This document shows, piece by piece, positions 32,526 through 41,314 of a stretch of DNA of 42,443 bases. The notes below the pieces were generated by a model. The model had not been told where the DNA came from and made no database searches. It saw only the letters and a list, made by a program, of their open reading frames with translations. A program made the position numbers and the translations under genes. The stretch is from Candidatus Cloacimonadota bacterium (GTDB lineage: Bacteria; Cloacimonadota; Cloacimonadia; Cloacimonadales; TCS61): the NCBI GenBank assembly GCA_021736135.1, contig JAIPGO010000023.1, positions 1-42,443 on the forward strand, given 5' to 3'. The stretch's first letter is position 1, and every line of letters begins with the position of its first letter.

Positions 32526-34678
32526 TGAAATCTCAAAAACGCAAAGATGCCTTTGCCAAATTGACGGGGAAATGCCGCTTCCTGGATGATTATACCGTGC
32601 CGGACATGCTCCAGGGCTACATCATTTACACCACGATTGACAGAGGCTGGATCAGAAAGATAAATTTTCCCGCAGGTTTTGATCTTCAGGAATTCACTAT
32701 CGTCAGCGCCAGCGATATTCCGGGCAAAAATATCGTCCCGGAACCGGTTAATGATCAGCCTTTCATGACCAGTGAGGTAGTAGATAATTTCGGGCAGGTG
32801 ATCCTGGGAATTGCCCATCCAAACAGGGAAATTCTCAAAAAATTCATCTCGCTGACCAGGATCGAATATGAAAGAAGAAATGCCGTTACGGATACTAAAG
32901 AATGCCTGGATAACGAAGCGAACCAGTTCGGGGAAATAATGCACCTGAAACATGAACTCGCACCCACGTATAATCTGCGTCATCTCTGGAAATGGCAGCA
33001 GATATTTTATACCCAGCATCAGGAACAGGCATACCTGGAACCTCAGGGTATGCTGGCTGAATATAATATTGAAAAGGAAGAAATGAAGATCACCGGCACC
33101 ATGCAGTGTCCTTTCTTCGTAAAAGACGCCGTGGAATCAATCATGGGGAAGGCAGTTAAAAACGTGGTTATTGAAACCTCGGAAGGAATAGGGGGAGCAT
33201 TCGGCGGCAAGGAGGATTTTCCCAATCTGCTGGCAGGGGTAACCGCTCTGCTTGCCTGGAAAGCCCAGAAACCCGTCAAGATAGTTCTCGACCGCAAAGA
33301 TGACCTGCTGATCACCACGAATCGTCACCCTTCCCGCGTGGATATTATCGCCATTATGCATGATCAGAATGGCTTTATCAGCAAAATCGATATTGATTAC
33401 CGGCTGGATGCGGGAGCATTTCAAACGCTTTCACCGGTCGTTCTGCACCGGGGCATACTGCACGCCACAGGCGGCTATAATATTGCCGAAGTGAAGATCA
33501 AAGGTTCGCTGCATCGCAGTAATACACCGCCGAACGGGGCTTTCCGCGGATTTGGAGCACCGCAGGCGATTTTTGCCATGGAATCATTCATTGATAACGT
33601 TGCTCACCGGCTTTCCATTTCTCCTCTGAGACTGCGGCAGCTTAATCTGTTAAAAACCGGCGACCAGTTGCCCACTTCCCAGATCGTAACGGAAAACCAT
33701 CTGCAGGACTGTCTGGATCGGGTGGTTCAGCTTTCCGGTTATAAAAAGAAATTCACGGATTTTCAGGAATATAATAAAACAAATACGGTCAAAAAAGGTA
33801 TTGGACTGGCGCTTGGTCTGCATGGCGGCGGTTATACCGGTAATGGTGAAAAAGTATTGCAGTCGCGGGTAAAGATCGTTCTGGAAAAGAACGGGATGGT
33901 GAATATCTACGTTGCCAACGTGGAAATGGGGCAGGGTGCGCACACGACTCTGGCGCAGATGGTGAACAGCATATTTAAGCTGCCTCCCGAAAAGGTGAAT
34001 GTGGTGATCCCCAATACATCTCAAACGCCCAATAGCGGTCCCACCGTAGCTTCCCGCACAATTTACGTGGTGGGTAACCTGCTGCAGAAACTGGCAGAGC
34101 GGATAAAAAGCGAACTGGGCTTTGCTGACTTAAAAGATCATATAGCGAAAAATCAGAACAGCTTTCCGCAGTCTTTCGAGGAAGTATTCGTGCCCGATCC
34201 GGCAGATGATTTTGATGATATCACTAATCAGGGCGTGGCTTACCACGATTTTTCCTGGGCAGCCTGCGTGGTGGAGATCACCTATGATCCCGACCTTTAT
34301 CAGATAAGGGTGGATAAATGCTGGAACGTGCTGGATGTGGGAAAAGTTATTAATGAGGGTATTGCACTCGGACAGGTTTATGGCGGAGTGGTGCAGGCTT
34401 TAGGCTGGGCGCTGACGGAGAATATCTATAAAAAAGGCTATCCGCGCTTGAGCGGTTTCACGGATTACACTCTGCCTGCTTCCCTCGATATTCCGGAGAT
34501 CAAAGTGGAATTCATTCATACGAATTCACCTGTTGCCAAAGGACTGGGGGAAATTCCTATGGATTATCCGGCTCCCGCCGTCAGGAATGCCTTTTTACAG
34601 GCCACCGGCATAATGATCAATGAACTGCCGCTGACGCCGGAAAGAATATTTGCCGCACAGGGAAGGAGCAAAAAATGA
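32522..34678 (+). CDS. xdhA: Xanthine-dehydrogenase-family molybdenum subunit (hydroxylase 1)
   Basis: 718 residues. Moco-binding and catalytic motifs of the family are present: GGAFGGKED (~223), GAFRGFGAPQ (~338), MGQGAHTTLAQM (~470) and KGLGEIPMDYP, with the catalytic-type Glu near 676. EQAYLEPQGM (~165) also fits. The enzyme would hydroxylate an N-heterocycle such as a purine, with electrons passing to the 2Fe-2S and FAD subunits encoded next. AGAGGAG lies upstream; ATGs at 32522 and 32525 are both possible, the first giving an ATGA overlap. Nothing in the sequence shows selenium dependence, and no yqeB/yqeC maturation genes are seen. The substrate is not determined. Confidence 0.9.
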   Translation: MMKSQKRKDAFAKLTGKCRFLDDYTVPDMLQGYIIYTTIDRGWIRKINFPAGFDLQEFTIVSASDIPGKNIVPEPVNDQPFMTSEVVDNFGQVILGIAHPNREILKKFISLTRIEYERRNAVTDTKECLDNEANQFGEIMHLKHELAPTYNLRHLWKWQQIFYTQHQEQAYLEPQGMLAEYNIEKEEMKITGTMQCPFFVKDAVESIMGKAVKNVVIETSEGIGGAFGGKEDFPNLLAGVTALLAWKAQKPVKIVLDRKDDLLITTNRHPSRVDIIAIMHDQNGFISKIDIDYRLDAGAFQTLSPVVLHRGILHATGGYNIAEVKIKGSLHRSNTPPNGAFRGFGAPQAIFAMESFIDNVAHRLSISPLRLRQLNLLKTGDQLPTSQIVTENHLQDCLDRVVQLSGYKKKFTDFQEYNKTNTVKKGIGLALGLHGGGYTGNGEKVLQSRVKIVLEKNGMVNIYVANVEMGQGAHTTLAQMVNSIFKLPPEKVNVVIPNTSQTPNSGPTVASRTIYVVGNLLQKLAERIKSELGFADLKDHIAKNQNSFPQSFEEVFVPDPADDFDDITNQGVAYHDFSWAACVVEITYDPDLYQIRVDKCWNVLDVGKVINEGIALGQVYGGVVQALGWALTENIYKKGYPRLSGFTDYTLPASLDIPEIKVEFIHTNSPVAKGLGEIPMDYPAPAVRNAFLQATGIMINELPLTPERIFAAQGRSKK

Positions 34679-35160
34679 CAATATCATTCCTGTTAAATAA
34701 TGAACCCGTAACTATTACAACCGAACCTATGCGCCGTCTACTGGACGTTCTGCGGGAAGACCTGAAAGTCAGATCAGTCAAAGAATCCTGCGGCGAAGGC
34801 GAATGCGGAGCCTGCAGCGTGATCCTTGCCGGCAAACCGGTTACGAGCTGTCTGGTGAATATCGCCCAGGTGGAAGGAATAGAAGTGCTCACTGCGGAAG
34901 GGATTTCGCAAACTCCAGCGGGAAAAATTCTCATAGACTGTTTTGAGGAAACAAATGCCGTACAGTGCGGATTCTGTTTCACAGGATTTCTGGTTTCCTG
35001 CTGGCATTATCTCACCACAACACCGGTTGCTGACGCGGAAGCCATCAAGCAGGCTATTTCGGGTAATATCTGCCGCTGTACTGGTTATGTGAAGATCATC
35101 GAAGCAGTGCAGCTTGCCTGCCAGAGGATAAATAAGGAGCAGTCCCATGAAATTTCATAA
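34675..35160 (+). CDS. xdhC: 2Fe-2S subunit of hydroxylase 1
   Basis: 161 residues, two-domain ferredoxin subunit. The plant-type cluster is C39, C44, C47 and C59 (SCGEGECGACSV ... C). The alpha-helical domain carries the second cluster in VQCGFCFTGF and NICRCTGY. CGFC is followed by FTG rather than the usual TPG, a small deviation. It transfers electrons from the Mo centre to FAD. It overlaps the Mo subunit by four bases and the FAD subunit by fourteen, so the three are tightly coupled. The symbol follows the E. coli xdhABC scheme, where XdhC is the Fe-S subunit. Confidence 0.92.
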   Translation: MTISFLLNNEPVTITTEPMRRLLDVLREDLKVRSVKESCGEGECGACSVILAGKPVTSCLVNIAQVEGIEVLTAEGISQTPAGKILIDCFEETNAVQCGFCFTGFLVSCWHYLTTTPVADAEAIKQAISGNICRCTGYVKIIEAVQLACQRINKEQSHEIS

Positions 35161-35956
35161 ACCGCAAACACTGCCGGAATGCCTCTGTCTGCTGGGCAAA
35201 CTCAAAGATCCCTGGCTGCTTGCCGGAGGCACGGATATTAATGTGCAGATACGCCATCAGCTTAATGTGAAGGAAGACGTTGTTTTCATCAATCATTTAC
35301 CCGAACTGAATTTTATTAAAAAGGAAGAAAACAGTCTTATCATCGGCGCAACGGCGACCATTAAGGATATATCCGGTTCTGAGCTTATCAAAAAAGAATG
35401 CCCCTTTCTGGCAGATTCTCTGGCAGATTTTGCCTCTCCCCTCATTTCCAATCTGGCTACTATTGCCGGCAATATCGCCAATTCCTCTCCAACAGCCGAT
35501 ACTGTTCCCCTGCTGCTGGTTCTGGAGGCGGCATTAGTGCTCAGTTCCTGCCGTGGTCACAGAACCATTGCTCTGAAAGATTTTTATACCAGCTATAAGC
35601 ACAATGTGAGGCAGACTGACGAAATGATCACTTCCATTATCATTCCCCTGCTGCCTCCTGATTCTTATACCGCTCATTACGTTAAGATCGGTTCCCGCCG
35701 CGCGCTGACCATTGCCAAAGCTGCTCTGGCTCTGCTCAAAAGGCAGGATGAATTTAGAATTGCCGCCGGCAGTTTATCTGAATATCCCAAACGCCTGAAA
35801 AACGTGGAAGAATATCTGCAAAACTCTAAAAAAATAGTAAAAAAGCACCTGTTCGCTGCTCTTGATGAAGACGTGTATCCCATCTCGGATTTTCGTTCTG
35901 AGGCTGCTTACAGATTGCAGGTCACCCGCAATTACCTGCTCAAATTTACCAGATAA
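35147..35956 (+). CDS. xdhB: FAD-binding subunit of hydroxylase 1
   Basis: 269 residues, CoxM/XdhB type. The FAD pyrophosphate-binding stretch is LLAGGTDINVQIRHQL (~25) and the second FAD motif is NLATIAGNIANSSPTADTVPLLL (~105). The C-terminal CO-dehydrogenase-flavoprotein-like domain (KIGSRRALTIAKAALAL, FRIAAGSLSEYPKRLKNVEEYL) follows. It accepts electrons from the 2Fe-2S subunit and passes them to NAD or ferredoxin-type acceptors. AAGGAGCAG precedes the ATG. It ends 19 bases before the fused Mo-FAD gene, which carries its own second copy of this domain. Confidence 0.9.
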   Translation: MKFHKPQTLPECLCLLGKLKDPWLLAGGTDINVQIRHQLNVKEDVVFINHLPELNFIKKEENSLIIGATATIKDISGSELIKKECPFLADSLADFASPLISNLATIAGNIANSSPTADTVPLLLVLEAALVLSSCRGHRTIALKDFYTSYKHNVRQTDEMITSIIIPLLPPDSYTAHYVKIGSRRALTIAKAALALLKRQDEFRIAAGSLSEYPKRLKNVEEYLQNSKKIVKKHLFAALDEDVYPISDFRSEAAYRLQVTRNYLLKFTR

Positions 35957-35975
35957 CCCCGAAGGGAAATTTTTT

Positions 35976-38900
35976 ATGAAATACACTGGAAAACCGCACA
36001 TACGCTTAGACGGTATCCCCAAGACCAATGGCAAGGCAATTTACGGCAATGATCTGAAACTGCCAAATATGCTTTATGCTGCCTGTAAATATGCGGATAT
36101 CGTCACCGGAAAGATCAATAATATTGATTCCTCTCTGGCACAGGACATGCCGGGCGTGAAAATGATCGCCCTTTATGACGACGTGCCCGGCGCTGCGAAG
36201 GTGGGACCGATCCGTCAGGATTATCTGCCCATCGTGCATGACGAAGTATTTTTCACGGGTGACGTGATCGCCGTGGTCGCTGCGGAAACCCGCGAACAGG
36301 CAATTCTGGCAGCAGGCAGCATCGATGTTGACTATACTCCCTATAAACCGCTTACTGATCCGCAAATGGCAGTTCTGCCCTCTGCCCGTCTGATCCATCC
36401 GGAATACAAGTCAAACGTCGTTAATCATTATCCTCTGCGTAAAGGCGATATTGAAGCCGGGTTCGCCGCTGCTGACCAGATCATCACCAGAACTTATAAA
36501 ACGGGTTTTCAGGAGCATGCCTATATCGAACCCGAAACCGTTACCGTGGAACCTGACCCTCATTCAGGCGGCTATAATATCTATGGTTCCATCCAGAATC
36601 CTTACACCACGCGCAAAGTGGCGGCTATGTATCTGGGGATCCCGCTGAACCGCATCAATGTGATACCCTCCGTAATGGGCGGTTCCTTCGGCGGGAAAGA
36701 TGACATCATCAATAATATGGCCTGCCGGACGGCGCTTTTATGCCAGATGACCGGCAGACCCGTGCAGATGACCAATTCCCGGGAAGTATCCCTGCGTGAG
36801 AGCTATAAAAGGCATCCCTATATTCTCACTTATAAAGCCGGTTTCACCAGCGATGGCAAACTCACAGCCATGAAGATCGACATTCTGGCAGATAGCGGAG
36901 CTTATTCTTCCCAGACTTTCTTCGTCACCTGGCGCAGCGTGGTGCAGGCAACGGGTCCTTATGAAATTCCCCACGTGGAAACCAGTATTACTTCGGTTTA
37001 TACTAATAACTGTTATACGGCAGCCTTCCGCGGTTTTGGTTCCCCTCAGATAATCTTTGCCCAGGAATCGCTGATGGATGAAATTGCAGCCATCTGCGGA
37101 CTGGATCCTCTGGAATTAAGACTGAAAAATGCTCTGCGTCAAAACAGCATCACCGCCACGGGACAAAAGCTGAACGGACACACGGTTTCGCTGAGGCAAG
37201 TGCTGCAGACTGCTGCCGGAACTTCTGATTTTTTAACAAAATATCAAAATAACGAAGAATTGCAGGAAACCCGCTATAAAAAAGGCATCGGACTTGCCTG
37301 CAGTTTCCGCGGCTGCTCGCTGGGAGCGGAAGGAACCGATACTTCCTCTGCCATAGTTTCTGTGCAGGCGGATGGCAGCATTATCCTTTTTACGGGAGTT
37401 TCGGAAAACGGACAGGGTTTGCAGACGACTATGAGTCTGATCGCGGCGGAAGAATTAGGCATACCGCTTAAAAATATCGTGTTCCTGCCATCACATACTT
37501 CCATTATTGCCGATGGCGGTCCCACGGTTGCCTCACGCGGCACTATTGCCGGAGGTAATGCCGTGAAACTGGCAGCGGAAAAGATCAAAAATGCCCTGTT
37601 CCCGCTCATCAAAGACGAATTAAAAACTGATAACGTCAATGACCTCCTCTGGGAAGACGGCAGAATAATCTATGCTGATAATTCCATTCTTTTCACCGAT
37701 GCCGTCACGAAAGCAGTTCAGGCAGGCATCAATCTTTCAGCTTACGGCTGGTTCCAAGCTCCGGAAGTTTCCTGGGATGAAGAATCCGGTCAGGGCAATG
37801 CCTATTTCACCTATGTTTACGGCTGCCAGGTGGCGGAGATCACGGTTGATAGTTATACGGGTAAGATCGAGGTTGATCATATCTATGCCGCTCACGATCT
37901 GGGGCGCGCTATTAATATTTTAGGCGCTCAGGGACAGATCTTTGGCGGAGTTGCCCAGGGACTCGGCTATGCACTCACGGAGGATTTCAATATTTCCGGC
38001 GGTGAAGTGCTGTCCGATAATTTTGATACTTACCTCATCCCCACTATCCAGGATGTCCCGCAAATAACGCCCTTGATCATTGAAAATCCTGATCCTGCCG
38101 GACCGCTGGGTGCCAAAAGCCTGGGCGAACCGACTCTGGAACTGATCTCTGCTGCCATTAATAACGCCTATTTCAATGCTACCGGGAAGCATTCTACCGA
38201 AATTCCGCTATCCCTCGAAAAAGTATTCCTGGGGCATAAACTGCAGAAACCACAGAGGCAAAGCCAGCAGAATTTTGAGCATAAAAAGTTTCATCACCAT
38301 CATCTGGACGTGGAAACATATACTCCCAGAAATCTGGATGAAGCAATGAAAATCCTGGAAAAAATATCATTTAAAGTCCTGGCAGGAGGCACGGATCTGG
38401 TCATCAATCTGCGTGATTCCGGCAGGAAGCAGTTCCTGCTCAATATCAGGGATCTTTCTGAGCTAAAGGGCATCAGTCAAAATGAAGATCATATCGAGAT
38501 CGGCGGAGCCGAAACGTTTAGCCGCATTATCAACGATCCTCTGGTGCAGAAGCATTTTCCACTATTGATTACCGCCTGTTCCCAGATCGGTTCTCATCAG
38601 ATCAGAAATGTGGCCACGATTGCGGGAAATCTGGTTAATGCCGCGCCCTGTGCCGATTCCGCACCACCCCTGATCTTATACGAGGCAAAATTGCTCTTAC
38701 GCTCCACAGAAGAGACGCGCACTATACCGGCAGCAGATTTTATCATCAAAAGCTATCAAACTATGATCAAACACGATGAAATAGTGGTTGCCATTCAAAT
38801 CCCGCTGCCGGCAGCAGGTAAAACTTTTGAGCATTACTATCAACTCGGCAGACGCAAAGCATTAAATATCACCCGTCTCAGCATTTCAGCACGGGCCCGC

Positions 38901-39173
38901 TTTGCTGAAAACGGTATAATAACAGAAATCCGTCTGGCGGCAGGCTCGCTGCTATCGCGTCCTTCACGGCTTTCCATGCTGGAAAAGATCATTACCGGAC
39001 GCCGGATAAATGATGAATTGCTCAGAGAAGTTACCGCAACTGCCCGGAAATGTCTGGAGGAAGAGATCGGCAGCCGCTGGTCGGCAGCTTATAAAATTCC
39101 CGTATTTATCAATCTCCTGCATTCTGCCCTGCTTGACCTGCAAAAACAATATAGCGAGTATAAAAATGATTGA
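35976..39173 (+). CDS. Fused Mo-FAD subunit of a second xanthine-dehydrogenase-type hydroxylase
   Basis: 1065 residues from the ATG at 35976 (GAAGGGAAA upstream; longer frames overlap the previous gene). Residues 1-765 are a full Mo domain: LDGIPKTNGKAIYGNDL, GGSFGGKDD (~235), AFRGFGSPQ (~350), GQGLQTT (~479) and GAKSLGEPT (~711). A linker with HHHH (~770) leads to a complete FAD domain (~785-1065): VLAGGTDLVINL, QIRNVATIAGNLVNAAPCADSAPPL and AAGSLLSRPSRL. Usual fusions in this family run Fe-S/FAD/Mo or Fe-S/Mo, so Mo followed by FAD is uncommon. There is no stop or frameshift sign at the joint. Its 2Fe-2S partner follows with an 8-base overlap. The substrate is probably a different purine or ring than for hydroxylase 1. 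Confidence 0.88.
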   Translation: MKYTGKPHIRLDGIPKTNGKAIYGNDLKLPNMLYAACKYADIVTGKINNIDSSLAQDMPGVKMIALYDDVPGAAKVGPIRQDYLPIVHDEVFFTGDVIAVVAAETREQAILAAGSIDVDYTPYKPLTDPQMAVLPSARLIHPEYKSNVVNHYPLRKGDIEAGFAAADQIITRTYKTGFQEHAYIEPETVTVEPDPHSGGYNIYGSIQNPYTTRKVAAMYLGIPLNRINVIPSVMGGSFGGKDDIINNMACRTALLCQMTGRPVQMTNSREVSLRESYKRHPYILTYKAGFTSDGKLTAMKIDILADSGAYSSQTFFVTWRSVVQATGPYEIPHVETSITSVYTNNCYTAAFRGFGSPQIIFAQESLMDEIAAICGLDPLELRLKNALRQNSITATGQKLNGHTVSLRQVLQTAAGTSDFLTKYQNNEELQETRYKKGIGLACSFRGCSLGAEGTDTSSAIVSVQADGSIILFTGVSENGQGLQTTMSLIAAEELGIPLKNIVFLPSHTSIIADGGPTVASRGTIAGGNAVKLAAEKIKNALFPLIKDELKTDNVNDLLWEDGRIIYADNSILFTDAVTKAVQAGINLSAYGWFQAPEVSWDEESGQGNAYFTYVYGCQVAEITVDSYTGKIEVDHIYAAHDLGRAINILGAQGQIFGGVAQGLGYALTEDFNISGGEVLSDNFDTYLIPTIQDVPQITPLIIENPDPAGPLGAKSLGEPTLELISAAINNAYFNATGKHSTEIPLSLEKVFLGHKLQKPQRQSQQNFEHKKFHHHHLDVETYTPRNLDEAMKILEKISFKVLAGGTDLVINLRDSGRKQFLLNIRDLSELKGISQNEDHIEIGGAETFSRIINDPLVQKHFPLLITACSQIGSHQIRNVATIAGNLVNAAPCADSAPPLILYEAKLLLRSTEETRTIPAADFIIKSYQTMIKHDEIVVAIQIPLPAAGKTFEHYYQLGRRKALNITRLSISARARFAENGIITEIRLAAGSLLSRPSRLSMLEKIITGRRINDELLREVTATARKCLEEEIGSRWSAAYKIPVFINLLHSALLDLQKQYSEYKND

Positions 39174-39639
39174 GCTTAAATTTACCGTAAACAGCGAAGA
39201 AGTGGCTATAACCGTTGCCGAAAACCTGCGGCTTCTGGACATCCTGCGTGATGAACTGCATCTCACCGGCACCAAAGAAGGCTGTGCCGTTGGAGAATGC
39301 GGAGCTTGCACCGTGATCTTGAATGGCGAAGCCGTTTGCTCCTGTATGGTGCTTGCCTGCCAGGTGCAGGATGCCGTGATTGAAACCATTGAAAACTGCG
39401 ACACCGACCCGGTTTTACAGATATTGCAGCAGGCGTTTCTGGAATGCGGAGCCGTGCAGTGCGGTTTTTGCACGCCCGGTATGCTGCTGAGCGCTAAAGC
39501 GCTTCTCCTCAGAAATCCTGCTCCCACGGAAGCGGAAATCAAGAAAGCGCTGGAAGGCAATCTCTGCCGCTGCACGGGATATATTCAAATAACGGAAGCA
39601 GTGAAGCAGGCTGCCCGGGAACTTGCCGAAAGCAAATGA
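39166..39639 (+). CDS. 2Fe-2S subunit of hydroxylase 2
   Basis: 157 residues from the ATG at 39166, giving the usual subunit length; an earlier in-frame ATG (39010) lies inside the previous gene. The plant-type cluster is C40, C45, C48 and C60 (GCAVGECGACTV ... C) and the second cluster is in VQCGFCTPGM and NLCRCTGYIQI, all canonical. It pairs with the fused Mo-FAD protein upstream and is paralogous to the 161-residue subunit at 34675. It overlaps mocA by four bases. Confidence 0.92.
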   Translation: MIELKFTVNSEEVAITVAENLRLLDILRDELHLTGTKEGCAVGECGACTVILNGEAVCSCMVLACQVQDAVIETIENCDTDPVLQILQQAFLECGAVQCGFCTPGMLLSAKALLLRNPAPTEAEIKKALEGNLCRCTGYIQITEAVKQAARELAESK

Positions 39640-40235
39640 AGCTGGAAACCATAATTCTGGCAGCAGGCAGCTCTTCCCGCATGGGCAAAGATAAAGCTCT
39701 GCTGCAGGTGAACGGTATTTCCGTAATCAAGACAATTATTGATAAAGTTTCTCCGTTTTCCTCAAAAGTCATCATCATCGCCGGGGAAAACTACTCTCAG
39801 CTTAAAACAGAATATGATGTTATTTATAATGAGCAGTGGCAGAAAGGAATGTTCAGTTCTCTGCAGAAAGGACTGGCGGCATCTTCCGCTAACTGCTGGC
39901 TGATGCTGCACCTGATAGACCATCCCTTTATCAAACCGGAAACTTATAGCGAGATGATCCAGGCAATAGATGAAAAATACCTGGTGATCAAGCCTTTTCT
40001 AAAAAAAGAAAAGAAATCCGGTCACCCGTTATTATTATCCTCAGAAATAAGAGATATCCTGCTTTCTGCCTCCCCAGATTCAATATTAAAAAATGTATTA
40101 CACAGCCTGCCGGCAGAAAAGATTCTGAGAATTGCAGTTGCTGATGAAGGTATAATCGATAATCTGAATACTTACGAGGATTTTCAGCAAAGAATAAAAA
40201 AAAAGAGAAGAAGAAGAGTTTTGAACCGCGGATGA
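39636..40235 (+). CDS. mocA: MocA-type molybdenum cofactor nucleotidyltransferase
   Basis: 199 residues. The nucleotidyltransferase signature LAAGSSSRMGKDKALL is at the N-terminus. IDHPFI (the D-x-P-type metal site) and SGHPLLLSSEIRDIL follow. MocA adds CMP to molybdopterin to make the cytosine dinucleotide cofactor; close relatives make GMP or act with XdhC-type chaperones. Its place directly after the hydroxylases indicates it prepares their cofactor. The last residues (KKKRRRRVLNRG) are unlike the family. The codons for NRG and the stop lie in the AACCGCGGATGA repeat, so the natural C-terminus has probably been replaced by an inserted repeat. Confidence 0.85.
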   Translation: MKLETIILAAGSSSRMGKDKALLQVNGISVIKTIIDKVSPFSSKVIIIAGENYSQLKTEYDVIYNEQWQKGMFSSLQKGLAASSANCWLMLHLIDHPFIKPETYSEMIQAIDEKYLVIKPFLKKEKKSGHPLLLSSEIRDILLSASPDSILKNVLHSLPAEKILRIAVADEGIIDNLNTYEDFQQRIKKKRRRRVLNRG

Positions 40236-40300
40236 CACGGATCTGCACGGATTAAAATCATTAATTTTTTCTTATTCGTGTAAATTCGTGTAATTCGCCT
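40218..40300. repeat. AACCGCGGAT dispersed repeat between mocA and xdhC-like gene
   Basis: The repeat begins TTGAACCGCGGATGACACGG, continues with a CACGGATT unit and ends with TTCGTGTAAATTCGTGTAATTCG, so its two halves are partly complementary (CACGGAT against ATTCGTG). Related starts are seen near 11418, 2785 and, inverted, at 41315-41350. It is the only non-coding interruption in the last part of the operon. Confidence 0.7.
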
Positions 40301-40357
40301 GCCACGTCGTAACTTTTATACGAAGATGGTGGTTAAGATTCTTTTATGGGAGGTATT

Positions 40358-41161
40358 TTGGAAATAGCGGTGAATATGATCATAGAAAAAGCAGCAGAAA
40401 ATCAAAAGCATAATATCCCTTTCGTCATGGCAACCGTAGTGGAAGCGATAGAAGGCACTCCGGGACGCAGCGGCTTTAAGATGCTGGTTTATGCCGATGG
40501 CAGCAGCGAAGGCACCATCGGTGGCGGAATGATCGAGCATAAGATTATTGCCGGATGCCGTGAGCTTTTTATAACGAAAGAAAACCGCTTTCTGGAATTT
40601 GAACTTGCTGAACTCGGAATGATCTGTGGAGGAAAAGCAAAGCTCTTCCTGGAATATTTCCCTGCCCAAAGAACCGCTTATCTGTTTGGTGCAGGACATC
40701 TCTGCCACAGCATTTTACCCATAATCAAATCAGTAGGATTCCGATTAGTGGTAATAGACAGCCGTCCCGAATATGCCGCTCCCGCCAGACTCCCCGCAGC
40801 CGATGAAGTTCACGCAGTTGACTACGTTGACTATGTTCACGCCATGCACCCCAGCCCGGATGACGCCATAATCATCTTCACACACGGTCATTCACATGAC
40901 TATGAAATCCTGCTTGCCGTATGCCGGAAGCACCCTGACCTGAAATATATCGGCATGATCGCCTCCCGCGAAAAAGCCAAAGAAAACCTCGCTCAACTCA
41001 GAAAAGAAAACATCCCTGAAAACCTGATCTCCTCTATCCATACGCCAATAGGACTGAACATAGCCAAAACCACTACCCAGGAAATAGCCATCAGCATAGT
41101 AGCAGAGCTTTTAGCAGAATACAACGGAGTGCCAGAGATCAAATCTCTCTCGAAAAAATAA
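40358..41161 (+). CDS. XdhC/CoxI-family Mo-hydroxylase maturation protein
   Basis: About 267 residues. The N-terminal XdhC_CoxI domain reads VVEAIEGTPGRSGFKMLVYADG and GTIGGGMIEHKI. The C-terminal Rossmann-like XdhC_C domain has YLFGAGHLCHSILPIIKSVGFRLVVIDSR and YIGMIASREKAKENLAQL. Such proteins bind the molybdenum cofactor, help sulfurate it and insert it into XDH-type enzymes. The first ATG (40346) overlaps a GGGAGGT ribosome-site-like motif. A TTG at 40358, four to five bases after that motif, is the more likely start; ATG 40376 is another option. It is separated from mocA by a dispersed repeat but is still co-directional, most likely the last gene of the cluster. Confidence 0.87.
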   Translation: MEIAVNMIIEKAAENQKHNIPFVMATVVEAIEGTPGRSGFKMLVYADGSSEGTIGGGMIEHKIIAGCRELFITKENRFLEFELAELGMICGGKAKLFLEYFPAQRTAYLFGAGHLCHSILPIIKSVGFRLVVIDSRPEYAAPARLPAADEVHAVDYVDYVHAMHPSPDDAIIIFTHGHSHDYEILLAVCRKHPDLKYIGMIASREKAKENLAQLRKENIPENLISSIHTPIGLNIAKTTTQEIAISIVAELLAEYNGVPEIKSLSKK

Positions 41162-41314
41162 CCCATTTTGGTCATAAAAAATCCGTCTTTATCAGAGCTG
41201 ATGACCGTAACTCAATATTATAAGGAAACGGGGCTACAGGAAGAACTTAACGGTAAAAAGATTTCTTCCCTTTTTCGCGTCATTTCGCGGCTTTCGCGGT
41301 TTATAAGTCTTCTC

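Noticed and set aside
35862-35975. Longer N-terminus for the fused Mo-FAD protein
   Set aside because: It would overlap the previous gene by 95 bases; the ATG at 35976 has a ribosome site and begins the Mo-domain consensus.
32522-39173. Selenium-dependent hydroxylase or selenoprotein
   Set aside because: No in-frame TGA in a Cys-like position was needed to read these genes, and no yqeB/yqeC or selenium-handling gene is present.
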